Shown here one piece after another: positions 13,791 through 27,083 of a DNA stretch of 64,000 nt (position 1 is the first letter of the stretch; the number at the start of each line of letters is the position of its first letter). The position numbers were made by a program, and so were the translations under genes. The DNA is from Mercurialis annua (Eukaryota; Streptophyta; Magnoliopsida; Malpighiales; Euphorbiaceae). A model generated the notes under the pieces. The model was given only the letters and a program-made list of their open reading frames with translations. It made no database searches and was not told where the DNA came from. The stretch covers positions 21,651,501 to 21,715,500 of the forward strand of contig NC_065577.1 of assembly GCF_937616625.2 (NCBI RefSeq). The letters run 5' to 3'.

Positions 13791-14859
13791 CGTATTATAA
13801 CGTAACCATGCTTAGGTAATCGGAACAACGTGTTAAAAAGACTTGAGACGCAAAATACTAATCGAGCGTCACTTTTCACGAACGCTTTGCGTAATATAGC
13901 CTAACCATGGTTAGGTAATCGGAGCAACCGATAAAGGGAATTGAGACGCGACATACGTTATGTCACTTTTAACGCACACTTTGCGTAATATAACATAACC
14001 ATGCTTAAGTAATCGAAATGAAGCGTTAAAGAGACTTAAGACGTGACATACTAATCTATTGTTACTTTTCACGCACACTTTGTGTACTATAACCTAACCA
14101 TGCTTAGGTAGTCGGAACGACGCGTTAGAGAGGCTTGTGATGCCACATATGCATGGTAATTGAAACGACTCGTTAAAGACACTTGAGACGCGACATACTA
14201 ATCTACTGTCACTTTTCATGCCAACTTTGCATAATATAACCTAACCATGCTTAGGTAATCGGAACGACGCATTAAAGAGCCATGAGACGCGACATACTAA
14301 TCTAGCGTCATATTTCACGCACACCTTGGGTAATATAACCTAACCATGGTTAGGTAATCGGAACGACGCGTTTTAGAGACTTGAGATGGGACATACTAAT
14401 CTAGCGTTACTTTTCTCGCACACCTTACGTAAACCTAACAATTCTTGGGTAGTCGGAACGACGCGTTAAAGAGACTTGAGACGCAACATACTAATCTAGT
14501 GTCATTGTTTACGCACTCTTTGCGTAATATAAGTAACCATGCTTAGGTAATCGGAACAACGCGTTTAAAGAGTTTTGAGACGCGATATACTAATCTAGCG
14601 TCACTTTTTACGGACACTTTGCGTAATATAACCTTAGCATGCTTAGGAAATCGGAACAACACGTTAGATAGACTTATGACGCGACATACTAATCTATTGT
14701 CATTTTTCACACATATTTTGCGTAATAATATAACCTATCCATACTGAAGTAATTGGAACAATGCGTTGAATAGACTTGAGACGCGACATACTAATCTATT
14801 GTCAGTTTTCACGCACACTTTGCGTAATATAACCTAACCAGGCTAGCGTTAACGTGTCG

Positions 14860-17800
14860 ATCCGATTACCTAAGCATGATTAGGTTATATCATGCAAAGT
14901 GTGCGTGTAAAGTGAAGCTAGATTAGCATGTCGCGTCTCAAGTCTCTTTAACGCGTCGTTCTGATTACCTAAGCATGGTAGGTTATATTACGCAAGGTGT
15001 GCGTGAAATGTGACGCTAGATTAGTATGTTGCGTCTCAAGGCTCTTTAACGCATTGTTCCGATTACCTAAGCATGGTTATATTATATTACGCAAAGTGTG
15101 CTTGAAAAGTGACGCTAGATTAGTATGTCGCGTCTCAAGGCTCTTTAATGCGTCGTTCTGAGTACCTAAGCATAGTTAGGTTATATTACGCAACGTGTGC
15201 TTGAAAATTGACGCTAGATTAGTAAGTTGTGCCTCAAGTATCTTTAATGCGTCGTTTCGGTTACCATGCTTATGTCGCGTCACAAGTCTCTCTAACGCGT
15301 CGTTCCGATTTCCTAAACATGGTTAGGTTATATTACACAAAGTGTGCGTGAAAAGTAACAATAAATTCGTAAGTTGTGTCTCAAGTATATTTAACGCGTC
15401 GTTGCAATTACCAAACCATGGTTAGGTTATATTACGCAAAGTGAGCGGGATAAGTGACGCTAGCTTAGTATGTCGCGTCTCAGTTCTCTTTAACGCGTTG
15501 TTCCTATTAACTAATTATTGTTAGGTTATATTACAAAAAGTTTGCATGAAAAGTGACACTAGATTAGTATCTCGCGTCGCAAGTCTCTTTAACTTGTCGT
15601 TCCGATTACCTAATCATGGTGAGTTTATTTTTTCGCAAAGTGTGTATGAAAAGTGACGCTAGATTAGTATGTCGCGTCTCAAGTCTCTCTAACGCGTCGG
15701 TCCTATTTCCTAAGAATGGTCTGGTTATCTTACGCAAAGTGTGCGTGAAAAGTGACGCTAGCTTAGTACGTCGCGTCTCAAGTCTCTCTAATGCGTCGTT
15801 CCGATTTCTAAGCATGGTAAGGTTATATTACGCAAAGTGTGAGAAATAAGTTACGCTAGATTAGAATTACGCATCTCAAGTCTCTGTAACGCGTCGTTTC
15901 GATTACCATGCCTATGTCGCGTCACAACTCTCTCTAACCCGTCGTTCCGATTACCTAAGCATGGTTAGGTTATATTACGCAACGTGTGCGTGAAAAATGA
16001 CAATAGATTAGTATGTTGCGTCTCAAATTTAATTAACGCGTCGTTCCGACTACCTAAGCATGCTTAGGTTATATTACGCAAAGTGTGCGTAAAAAATGAC
16101 AATTGATTAGTATGTGGCGTATCAAGTCTATGCAACGCGTCGTTCCGATTACCAAAGCATGGTTAGGTTATATTACGCAAAGTGTGCGTTAAACGTGACG
16201 CTAGATTAGTATGTCGCGTTTCAAGTGTCTTTAACGCGCCGTTTCGATTACCATGCTTAAGTTGCGTCATAAGTCTCTCTAACGCGTCGTTTCGAAGTAT
16301 GGTTAGGTTATATTACGCAAAGTGTGCGTGAAAAGTAACAATAGATTAGTATGTCGCATTTAAAGTCTCTTTAACGAGTCGTCCCGATTACCTAAGAATA
16401 ACTAGATTATATTAAGCAAAGTGTGCGTGAAAAGTGACGCTAAATTAGCATGTCGCGTCTCAAGTCTCATTAGCGCGTCGTTCGGATTACCTAAGCATGG
16501 TTAGCTTATATTACCCAAGGTGTGCGTGAAAGTGAAGCTAGATTAGCATGTCGCCTCTCAAGACTCGTTAACGTGTCGTTCCGATTACCTAAGCATAATT
16601 AGGTTATATTATGCAAAGTGTGCGTGAAAAGTGAAGCTAGATTAGTATGTCGCGTCTCAAGTCTCTTTAACACGTCGTTTTTATTACCTAAGCATGGTTA
16701 GGTTATATTACGCAAGGTGTGCGTGAAAGTGACGCTAGATTAGTATGTCGCGTCTCAAGGCTCTTTAACGCGTCGTTCTGAGTACCTAAGCATGGTTAGG
16801 TTATATTACGCAACGTGTGCTTGAAAAGTGACGCTAGATTAGTTAGTCGTGTCTCAAGTATCTTTAATGCATCGTTTCGAATACCATGCTTATGTCGCGT
16901 CACAAGTCACTCTAACGCGTCGTTCCGATTACCTAAGCATGGTTAGGTTATATTACGCAACGTGTGCTTGAAAAGTGACGCTAGATTAATAAGTCGTGTC
17001 TTAAGTATCTTTAATGCGTCGTTTCAATTACTATACTTATGTCGCATCACAAGTCTCTCTAACGCGTCGTTCCGATTACCTAAGCATGGTTGGATTATAT
17101 TACACAAAGTGTGCGTGAAAAGTAACAATAAATTAGTAAGTTATGTCTCAAGTATATTTAATGCGTCGTTGCAATTACTTAACCATGGTTAGGTTATATT
17201 ACGCAAAGTGAGCGTGAAAAGTGACGCTAGCTTAGTATGTCGCGTCTCAGTGCTCTTTAACCCGTTGCTCCTATTAACTAATTATGGTTAGGTTATATTA
17301 CGAAAAGTGTGCATGAAAATTGACACTAGATTAGTATATCGTGTCTCAAGTCTCTTTAACGCGTCGTTTCGATTACCATGCTTATCTCGCGTCACAAGTC
17401 ACTTTAACGCGTCGTTCAGATTACCTAAGTATGGTTAAGTTATATTACGCAAAGTTTCATGAAAACTGACAGAAGATAAGTAAGTCGCGTCTCATGTCTC
17501 TCTAACACGTCGCTCCTATTTCCTATGAATGGTTTGGTTATATTACGCAAAGTGTGCGTGAAAAGTGACGCTAGCTTAGTACGTCGCGTCTCAAGTGTCT
17601 CTCCAATGCGTTGTTCCGATTTCTGAGAATGGTAAGGTTAAATTACACAAAGTTTGCGACATAAGTTACGCTAGATTAGTATTACGCATCTCAAGTCTCT
17701 GTAACGCGTCGTTTCGATTACCATGCCTATGTCGCGTCACAAATCTCTCTAACGAGTCGTTACGATTACCTAAGCATGGTTAGGTTATATTACGCAACGT

Positions 17801-19900
17801 TTGCGTAAAAAATGACAATAGATTAGTATGTTGCGTCTCAAATCTATTTAACGCGTCGTTCCGACTACCTAAGCATGCTTAAGTTATATTACGCAAAGTG
17901 TGCGTGAAAATGACAATTGATTAGTATGTGGCGTATCAAGTCTATTCAACGCGTCGTTCCGATTACCTAAGCATTGTTAGATTATATTATGCAAACTGTG
18001 CGTCAAACGTGACGATGTATGTCGCGTTTCAAGTGTCTTTAACGCGTCGTTTCGATTACCAAGCTTAAGTCACGTCACAAATCTCTCTAACGCGTCGTTT
18101 CGAATACATAAGCATGGTTCGGTTATATTACGCAAAGTGTGCATGAAAAATGACGCTAGACTAGTATGTCGCATCTAAAGTCTCTTTAACGAGTCGTCCC
18201 GATTACCTAATTGTTGTTAGGTTTATTACGGAAAGAGTGCGTGAAAAATGACGCTAGACTAGTATGTCGCATCTCAAGTCTCTTTAACGAGTCGTCCCGA
18301 TTACCTAAGAATGGCTAGGTTATATTACACAAAGTGTGCGTGAAAAGTGACGCTAAATTAGCATGTCGAGTCTCAAGTCTCATTGACGCGTCGTTCGGAT
18401 TACCTATGCATGGTTAGCTTACATTACACAAGGTGTGCGTGAAACTGACGCTAGATTAGCATGTCGCGTCTCAAGGCTCGTTAACGCCTCGTTCCGAGTA
18501 CCTAAGCATGATTAGGTTATATTACGCAAAGTGTGCGTGAAAAGTGAAGCTAGATTAGTAAGTCGTGTCTCAAGTCTCTTTAACGCGTCGTTCTGATTAC
18601 CTAAGCATGGTTAGGTTATATTATGCAAGGTGTGCGTGAAAGTGACACTAGATTAGTATGTCGCGTCTCAAGGCTCTTTTTATCGCGTCGTTCTGAGTAC
18701 CTAAGCATGGTTAGGTTATATTACGCAACGTGTGCTTAAAAAGTGACGCTAGATTAGTAAGCTGTGCCTCAAGTATCATTAATGCGTCGTTTCGATTACC
18801 ATGCTTATGTCGCGTCACAAGTCTCTCTAACACGTCGTTCCGATTACCTAAGCATGGTTAGGTTATATACACAAAGTGTGCGTGAAAAGTAACACTAAAT
18901 TAGTAAGTCGTGTCTCAAGTATATTTAACGTGTCGTTGCAACGCGTCTCAGTTCTCTTTAACGTGTTGTTCTTATTAAATAATTATGGTTAGGTTATATT
19001 ACGAAAACTGTGCATGAAAAGTGATACTAGATTAGTATGTCGCGTCTCAAGTTTCTTTAACGCGTCCTTTCGATTACCATTTTATCTCGCGTCACAAGTC
19101 ACTTTAACGCGTCGTTCCGATTACCTAAGTATGGTTAGGTTATATTATGTAAAGTTTCATGAAAACTGACGCAAGATTAGAATGTCGATTCTCAAGTCTC
19201 TCTAACGCGTCGCTCCTATTTCCTAAGAATGATTTGGTTATATTACGCAAAGTGTGCTTGAAAAGTGACGCTAGCTTAGTACGTTGCGTCTCAAGTCTCT
19301 CTAATGCGTCGTTCCGATTTCTAAGCTTGGGGTTATATTACCCAAATTGTACAAAATAAGTTACGCTAGATTAGTATTACGCATCTCAAGTCTCTGTAAC
19401 GCGTCGTTTCACCATGCCTATGTCGCGTCACAAGTCTCTCTAACGCGTCGTTCCGAATACCTATGCATGGTTAGGTTATATTGCGCAACGTGTGCGTGAA
19501 AAATGACAATAGATTAGTATGTTGCGTCTCAAATCTATTTAACTCGTCTTTCCAACTACCTAAGCATGGTTAGGTTATATTAGGCAAAGTGCGCTTAAAA
19601 AATGACAATAGATATTAGTATGTCGCGTCTAAAGTCACTTTAACGAGTCGTTACGATTACCTAAGCATGGTCAGGTTATATTACGCACAGAGTGCTTGAA
19701 AAGTGACGCTAGATTAGTATGTCGAATCTCAAGTCTCTTGAACACGTTTTTCCGATTACCTAAGAATGGTTAGGTTATATTAGACGCAAAGTGTGCGTTT
19801 TTCAATGACGCTAGATTAGTATGTCTCGTCTGAAGTCTCTTTAACGCGTCGTCTGGATTACTTAAGCATAGTGCGTGGAAAGTGATGCTAGATTAACATG
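14860..19900 (+). repeat. Higher-order repeat, three copies of about 1.7-1.9 kb
   Basis: The marker AAGTGAAGCTAG occurs at about 14912, 16631 and 18543, giving steps of about 1719 and 1912 bp. It is followed in each copy by the same ordered variants: GCAAGGTGTGCGTGAAA, GAGTACCTAAGCAT, ACAATAAATT, AGTGAGCG (lost from the third copy) and ACTAATTATGGTTAGG or TAATTATGGTTAGG. Another ordered pair of diagnostic variants, at about 15645 and 19159, is 3514 bp apart, about two periods. Individual copies differ by indels of one monomer or less. Related copies lie at 5188 and 26792 and, inverted, at about 45300-46630. Confidence 0.8.
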
Positions 19901-19979
19901 TCGCGTCTCAAGTCTCTTTAACACGTCGTTCCTATTACCAAAGTATGGTAAGGTTATATTACACAAGGCGTGCATGAAA

Positions 19980-21030
19980 AGTGACGCTAGATTAGTATGT
20001 CGTGTCTCAAGGCTCTTTAACGCATTGTTCCGATTACCTAAGCATGGTTATATTATATTACGCAAAGTGTGCTTGAAAAGTGACGCTAGATTAGTATGTC
20101 GCGTCTCAAGTCTCTTTAACATGTCGTTCTGAATACCTAAGCATGGTTAGGTTATAATACGCGAGGTGTGCGTGATAAGTGACGCTAGATTAGTATGCCG
20201 TATCTCAAGTCTCTTTAACGCGTCGTTTCGATTACCATGCTTATATCGCATCACAAGTCTCTCTAACGTGTCGTTCCGATTTCCTAAGCATGGTTAGGTT
20301 ATATATTACACAAAGTGTGTGTGAAAAGAAACAATAAATTAATACGTCGTGTCTCAAATATATTTAACGCGTCGTTCAGATTACTAAACCATGGTTAGGT
20401 TATATTACGGAAAGTGTGCGTGAAAAGTGACGCTAGAATAGCATGTCGCGTCTCAATTCTCTTTAACGCGTTGTTCCGATTAACTAAGCATGGTTGGGTG
20501 TGCGTGAAATGTGACGCTAGATTAGTATGTTGCGTCTCAAGGCTCTTTAACGCATTGTTCCGATTACCTAAGCATGGTTATATTATATTACGCAAAGTGT
20601 GCTTGAAAAGTGACGCTAGATTAGTATGTCGCGTCTCAAGTCTCTTTAACGCGTCGTTCTGAATACCTAAGCATGGTTAGGTTATAATACGCGAGGTGTG
20701 CGTGAAAAGTGACGCTAGATTAGTATGCCGTGTCTCAAGTCTCTTTAACGCGTCGTTTCGATTACCATGCTTATATCGCATCACAAGTCTCTCTAACGTG
20801 TCGTTCCGATTTTCTAAGCATGGTTAGGTTATATATTACACAAAGTGTGCGTGAAAAGAAACAATAAATTAATACGTCGTGTCTCAAATATATTTAACGC
20901 GTCGTTCAGATTACTAAACCATGGTTAGGTTATATTACGGAAAGTGTGCGTGAAAAGTGACGCTAGAATAGCATGTCGCGTCTCAATTCTCTTTAACGCG
21001 TTGTTCCGATTAACTAAGCATGGTTGGGTT
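19980..21030 (+). repeat. 530-bp tandem duplication
   Basis: About 19980-20500 and 20510-21030 align at a constant 530-bp offset: GCTAGAATAGCATGTCGCG begins at about 20425 and again at about 20955. The copies differ at only a few visible bases. The first copy ends in a contracted junction, ATGGTTGGGT joined to GTGCGTGAAATG, where the second copy retains TTATATTACAAAA. This is the expected scar of unequal exchange with a small deletion. Confidence 0.88.
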
Positions 21031-24000
21031 ATATTACAAAAAGTGTGCGTGAAATGTGACGCTAGATTAGTATGTTGCGTCTCAAGTCTCTTTAACGCGT
21101 CATTTCGATTACCATGCTTATCTCGGGTCACAAGTCTCATTAACGCGTCGTTCTGATTACCTAAGTATGGTTAGGTTATATTACACAAAGTGTGCGCGAA
21201 AAGTGACGCTAGATAAGTACGTCGCGTCTCAAGTCTCTCTAACGCGTCGTTCTGATTTCTAAGCATGGTTAGCAAAGTGTACAAAAGAAAGTGACGCTAG
21301 ATTAGTATTACGTGTCTCAAATCTCTGTAGCGCGTCGTTTTTGATTACCAAGCCTATGTAGCGTCACAAGTCTCTCTAGCGCGTCGTTCCGATTACCTAT
21401 GCATGGTGAGGTTATATTACGCAATGAGTGCATGAAAAATGACAATTGAAAAGTAGGTCGAGTCTCAAGTCTATTTAACGCGTCGTTCCGATTACCTAAG
21501 CATGGTTAGGTTATATTACGCAAAGTGTGCGTGAAAAGTGATGCTAGATTAGTACGTCGCATCTCAAGTCTCTCTAATGCGTCGTTCCGATTTCTAAACA
21601 TGGTTAGGCTATATTACGCAAAGTGTGCAAAACAAGTGACGCTAGATTAGTATTACGCGTCTCAAATCTTTGTAACGTGTCGTTTTGGATTACCATGCGT
21701 CACAAGTCTCTCTAACGCGTTGTTTCAATTACCTACGCATGATTAGGTTATATTACGCAACATGTGCATGAAAAGTGACGTTGGATTAGTATGTCGCGTC
21801 GCAAGTCTCTCTAATGCGTCGTTCCGACTGCCTAAGCATGGTTAGGTTATATTACACTGAGAGTGCGTAAAAGTGACGCTAGATTAGTATGTCGCGTCTC
21901 AAGTCTCTTTAATGCGTCGTTCTTACTATCTAAGCATGGTTTGGTTATCTTACGCAAAGTGTGCGTGAAAAGTGACAATAGATTAGTAAGTTGCGTCTCA
22001 AGTCTCTTTAATGCGTCGTATCAAATACCAAGCTTAACTCGCGTCACAAGTCTATCTAACGTGTCGTTCCGATTACCTAAGTATGGTTAGGTTATATTAC
22101 GCAAAGTGTACTGTAAAAGTGAAAATAGATTAGTATGTCGCGTATCAAGTCTCTTTAACACATTGTTTCGATTACCAAAGAATGGTAAGGTTATATTACT
22201 CAAAGAGTGAGTGAATAGTGACGGTAGATTAGTATGTCGTGTCTCAAGTCTCTTTACGCGTCTTTCCGATTACTTAAGCATCATAAGGTTATATTATGCA
22301 AAGTGTGCGTAAAAACTGACGCTAAAATAATATTGCGTGTCTTAAGTCTTTTTAACGTGTCATTCCGATTACCTAAGCATGGTTAGGTTATATTACGCAA
22401 AGTGTGCATAAAAAGGGACGCTAGATTAGTATGTTTTCCGTCTCAAGTATCTTTAACGCGTTGTTCCGAATACCTAAGCATGGTTAGGTTGCATTACGGA
22501 AAGTGTGCTCGAAAAGTGACGTTTCATTAGTATGGCGCGTCTCAAGTCTCTTTAATGTGTCGTTCCGATTACCAAAGATTGGATATGTTATATTATGCAA
22601 ATTGTCCGTGAAAAGTGACGCTAGACTAGTATGTCACGTCTTAAGTCTCTTAACGCGTTGTTCCGATTACCTAAGCATGGTTAAGTTATTTTACGCAAAG
22701 TGTGTGTGAAAAGTTACGCTGGATTAGTATGTCGCCACTCAAGTCTCTTTAAGGCGTCGTTCGATTATCTAAGCATGGTTATGTTATTTTACGCAAAGTG
22801 TGCGTGAAAAGTGACGCTCGATTAGTATGTCATGTCTCAAATCTCTTTAACGCGTGTTCCGGTTACCTAAGCATGGTTAAAAGTGACGCTAGATTAGTAT
22901 GTCGCGTCTGAAGTCTCTTTAACGCGTCGTTCCGATTACCCTTACATAGTTCGTTTATACTACGCAAAGTGTGCGTGAAAAGTGACGCTAGATTAGTATG
23001 TCACGTCTCAAGTCTCCTTAACTGGTTGTTCCGATTACCTATGCATGGTTACGCTAAATTAGTATGGCGCGTCTCAAGTCTCTTTAACGCGTCGCTCGAT
23101 TACCATGCTTATGTCGTGTCACAAGTCTCTTTAACGCGTGTTCTTATTACCTAAGCATGGTTAGGCTATATTACGCAAATTGTGCGTGAAAAGTGATGCT
23201 AGATTAGTTTGTCGCCTCACAAGTCTCTCTAACGCGTCGTTCCGATTACCTAAGCATCATTAGGCTATATTACGCGAAGTGTGCGTGAAAAGTGACGCTA
23301 AATTAGTATGTCGCGTCTCAAGTCTCTTTAATGTGTCATTCCGATTACCTAAGCATGGTTAGGTTATATTACGCAAAGTCTGCGTAAAAAGTGACGCTAG
23401 ATTAGTATGGCGTGTCTCAAGTCACTTTAGTGCGTCGTTTTTATTACCATGCTTATGCCGCGTCACAAGTCTCTCTAACGCGTCGTTCTGATTACCTAAG
23501 CATGGCTGAGTTATATTACGCAATGTGTTCTTGAAAAGTGACACTAGATTAATATGTCGCGTCACAAGTCTCTCTAACGCGTCACCTATGCATCATTAAG
23601 CTATATTACGCAAAGTGTGCGTGAAAAGTGAAGCTAAATTAGTACGTCGCGTCTCAAGTCTATGTATCGCGTCGTTTTGATTACCATGCTTATGTCGCGT
23701 CTCAAATCTCTTTAACGCGTCGTTCCGATTACTTAAGTATGAAAGTGTGCGTGAAAAGTGACGCTAGATTAGTATGTCGCGTCTCAAGTCTCTTTAATGC
23801 GTCATTCCGATTACCTAAGCATGGTTAGGTTATATTACGCAAAGTCTGCATAAAACGTGACGCTAGATTAGTATGGCGGGCCTCAAGTCTCTTTAACGCG
23901 TCGTTTGGATTACCATGCTTATGGCGCGTCTCAAGTCTTTTTAACGCGTCGTTTCGAATACCATGCTTATGTCGTGTCACAAGTCTCTTTAACGCGTGCT

Positions 24001-26992
24001 TCGATGACCTAAGCATGGCTAGGTTGTATTACGCAAAGTGTGCGTTAAAAGTGACGCTTGATTAGTATGTCGCGTCTCAAGTCTCTTTAATGCGTCGTTC
24101 CGATTACCTAAGAATGGTTCAGTTATATTACGCAAAGTGTGCGTGAAAAGTGACAATAGACTAGTAGGTCGCGTGTCAAGTCTCTATAACGCATCGTTCC
24201 GGTTACCAAATCATGGTTATGTTATATTACGCCAAGTGCGCGCTAAAAGTGTCGCAAGATTAGTATGTCGCGTCACAAGTCTCTTTAACGCGTTGTTACG
24301 ATTGCCTAAGCTTGCTTAAGTTATATTACGCAGTGTGCGTAAAAAGTGAGGCTAGATTAGTGTGGCGCGTCTCAAGTATTTTTAACGCTTCGTTTCGATT
24401 CCATGCTTATGTCACGTTACAAGTATCTCTAACACAATGTTCCGATTTCCAAAGCATGGTTAGGTTATATTACACATAGTGTGCGTGAAAAGTGACAATA
24501 GATTAGTATGTTGCATCGCAAGTCTCTTTAACATGTCGTTCCGATACCTAATCATGGTGAGTTTATTTTTTCGCAAAGTGTGCGTGAAAAGTGACGCTAG
24601 ATTAGTATGTCGCGTCTCAAATCTCTTTTACGCGTCGTTCCGATTACCAAAGCATAGTTAGGTTATATTTCGCAATGTCTGCGTGAAAACTGTTGCTAGG
24701 TTAGTATGTCGTGTCTCAAGTCTCTTTAAAGCGTCGTTCCGATTACCTAATCATGGTTAGGTTGTATTACGCAAAGTGTGCGTGAATAGTGACGGCTAGA
24801 TTAGTATGCCGCGTCTCAAGTCTCTTTAACGCGTCGTTCCGATTACCTAAGCATGGTTAGGTTATATTACGCAAAGCGTGCGTAAAAAGTGATGCTAGAT
24901 TAGTTTGCCGCGTTTCAAGTCTCTTTAATTTGTCGTTTCGATTACTCTGCTTATGTCGCATCACAAGTGTCTCTAACGCGTCGTTCTGATTATCAAATCA
25001 TGGCATATTATGCAAAGTGGCCGTGAAAACTGACGGTCAATCAGTATTTCGCGTCTCAAGTCTCTTTAACGCGTCATTCCGATTACCTAATCATGGTTTG
25101 GTTATATTACGCAAAGTGTGCGTGAAAAATGACAATCAATTAGTATTTCGTGTCTCAAGTCTATTTAACGTGTCGTTCCGAATACCTAAGCATGGTTATG
25201 TTAATGCGCGTTAACAGAGTCGCTAGATTAGTATGTGTCATATGTCTTTGTAAAGCGTTGTTACGATTACTTAAGCATGGTTAGGTTATATTACGCTATG
25301 TGTGCGTAAAAAATGACGCTAGATTAGTATGACACGTCTCAAGTCTCTTTAACGCTTCGTTTCGATTACCATGCTTATGTCACGTTACAAGTCTCTCAAA
25401 CATATCTTTTCGATTACCATTCTTATGTCACGTTACAAGTCTCTCAAACATATCGTTCAAATTACCTAAGCATTTTTAGGTTGTATTACAGAAATTGTGC
25501 GTGAAAAGTGACAATGGATTAGTATGTCGCGTCTCAAGTCACTTTAACGCGTCGTTCCGATTACCTAAGCATGGTTAGGTTATTATACGCAAATTGTATG
25601 TGAAAAGTGACGCTAGATTAGTTTGTCGCTTCTCAAGTCTCTATAACGCGTCGTTTTGATTACCTATTCATGGTTAGGTTAATATTACACAATGTTTGCG
25701 TGAAACCTGTCACTAGGTTAGTATGTCGCGTCTCAAGTCTCTTTAAAGCGTCGTTCCGATTATCTAAGCATGGTTAGGTCACATTACGCAAAGTGTGAGT
25801 GAAAAGTTACGCTAGATTAGTATGTCGTGTCTCAAGTCTCTTAAACGCGTTGTTCCGATTACCTAAGCATGGTTAGGTTATATTACGCAAAGAGTGCGTA
25901 AGAAGTGACACTAGATTAGTATGGCGGGTTTTCAGACTCATTGACGCGTAGTTTCGGTTACCATACTTATGTCGCGTCACAAATGTCTCTAACGCGTCGT
26001 TATGATTATCTAAGCATGGTTAGGTTAGGTTACGCAGAGTATGCGTGAAAATTGAAGCTAGATTAGTATGTCGCGTCTCAAGTCTGTTTAACGCGTCATT
26101 CCGATTATCTAAGAATGGTTAGGTTATATTACGCAAAGTGTGCATGACAAGTGACGCTAGATTAGTATGTCGCGTATCAAGTCTATTCAACGCGTCGTTC
26201 CGATTACCTAAGCATGGTTAGGTTATATTACGCAAAGTGTGCGTTAAACGTGACGCTAGATTAGTATGTCGCGTTTTCAAGTGTCTTGAACGCGTCGTTT
26301 CGATTACCATGCTTAAATCGCGTCACAAGTCTCTCTAACGCGTCGTTTCGAATACCTAAGCATGGTTAGGTTATATTACGCAAAGTGTGCGTGAAAAGGA
26401 ACAATAGATTAGTATGTCGCATCTAAACTCTCTTTAACGAGTCGTCCCGATTACCTAATCATGGTGAGGTTATATTACGCAAAGAGTGCGTGAAAAATGA
26501 CGCTAGACTAGTATGTCGCATCTCCAGTCTCTTTAACACGTCGTTTTGATTACCTAAGAGAGGTTAGGTTATATTACGCAAAGTGTGCGTGAAAAGTGAC
26601 GCTAAATTAGCATATCGCGTCTCAAGTCTCTTTAACGCGTCGTTCGGATTACCTAAGCTTGGTTAGCTTATAATACGCAAGGTGTGCGTGAAAGTGACGC
26701 TAGATTAACATGTCGCGTCTCAAGGCTCGTTAACGCGTCGTTCCGATTACCAAAGAATGATTAGGTTATATTACGCAAAGTGTGCGTGAAAAGTGAAGCT
26801 AGATTATTATTATGTCGCGTCTCAAGTCTCTTTAACGCGTCGTTCTGATTACCTAAGCATGGTTAGATTGTATTACGCAAGGTGTGCGTGAAAGTGACGC
26901 TAGATTAGTATGTCGCGTCTTAAGTATCTTTAATTCGTTGTTTCGATTACCATGCTTATGCCGCGTCACAAGTCTCTCTAACGCGTCGTTCC

Positions 26993-27083
26993 GATTACCA
27001 TGCTTATCTCGCGTCAAGTCACTTTAACGCGTCGTTCGATTACCATGCTTATCTCGCGTCAAGTCACTTTAACGCGTCGTTCA
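26993..27083 (+). repeat. 45-bp short-unit tandem pair
   Basis: Two adjacent copies of a further-shortened unit, GATTACCATGCTTATCTCGC then GTCAAGTCACTTTAACGC, starting at 26993 and 27038. The inverted counterpart near 46310-46380 has a single copy, so this is a private expansion. The 3-bp shortening relative to the usual 48-bp form is the loss of part of CACAAG (now CAAG). Confidence 0.82.

Larger units (their letters stand above)
6573..14842 (-). repeat. Satellite block 4, reverse
   Basis: A long reverse-strand array of 8.3 kb. Positions 6573-9240 are the inverted copy of 58200-60723. The block contains a perfect 152-bp duplication (8363-8666), a long-monomer-only sub-array (about 11200-12010) and two longer direct duplications (12310-13750 region, offset about 963 bp; 12840-13160 against 14440-14790, offset about 1622 bp). 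It starts with CTTTTCACGCACAC directly after a truncated forward monomer and ends at CTAACCAGG near 14842. Confidence 0.96.
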
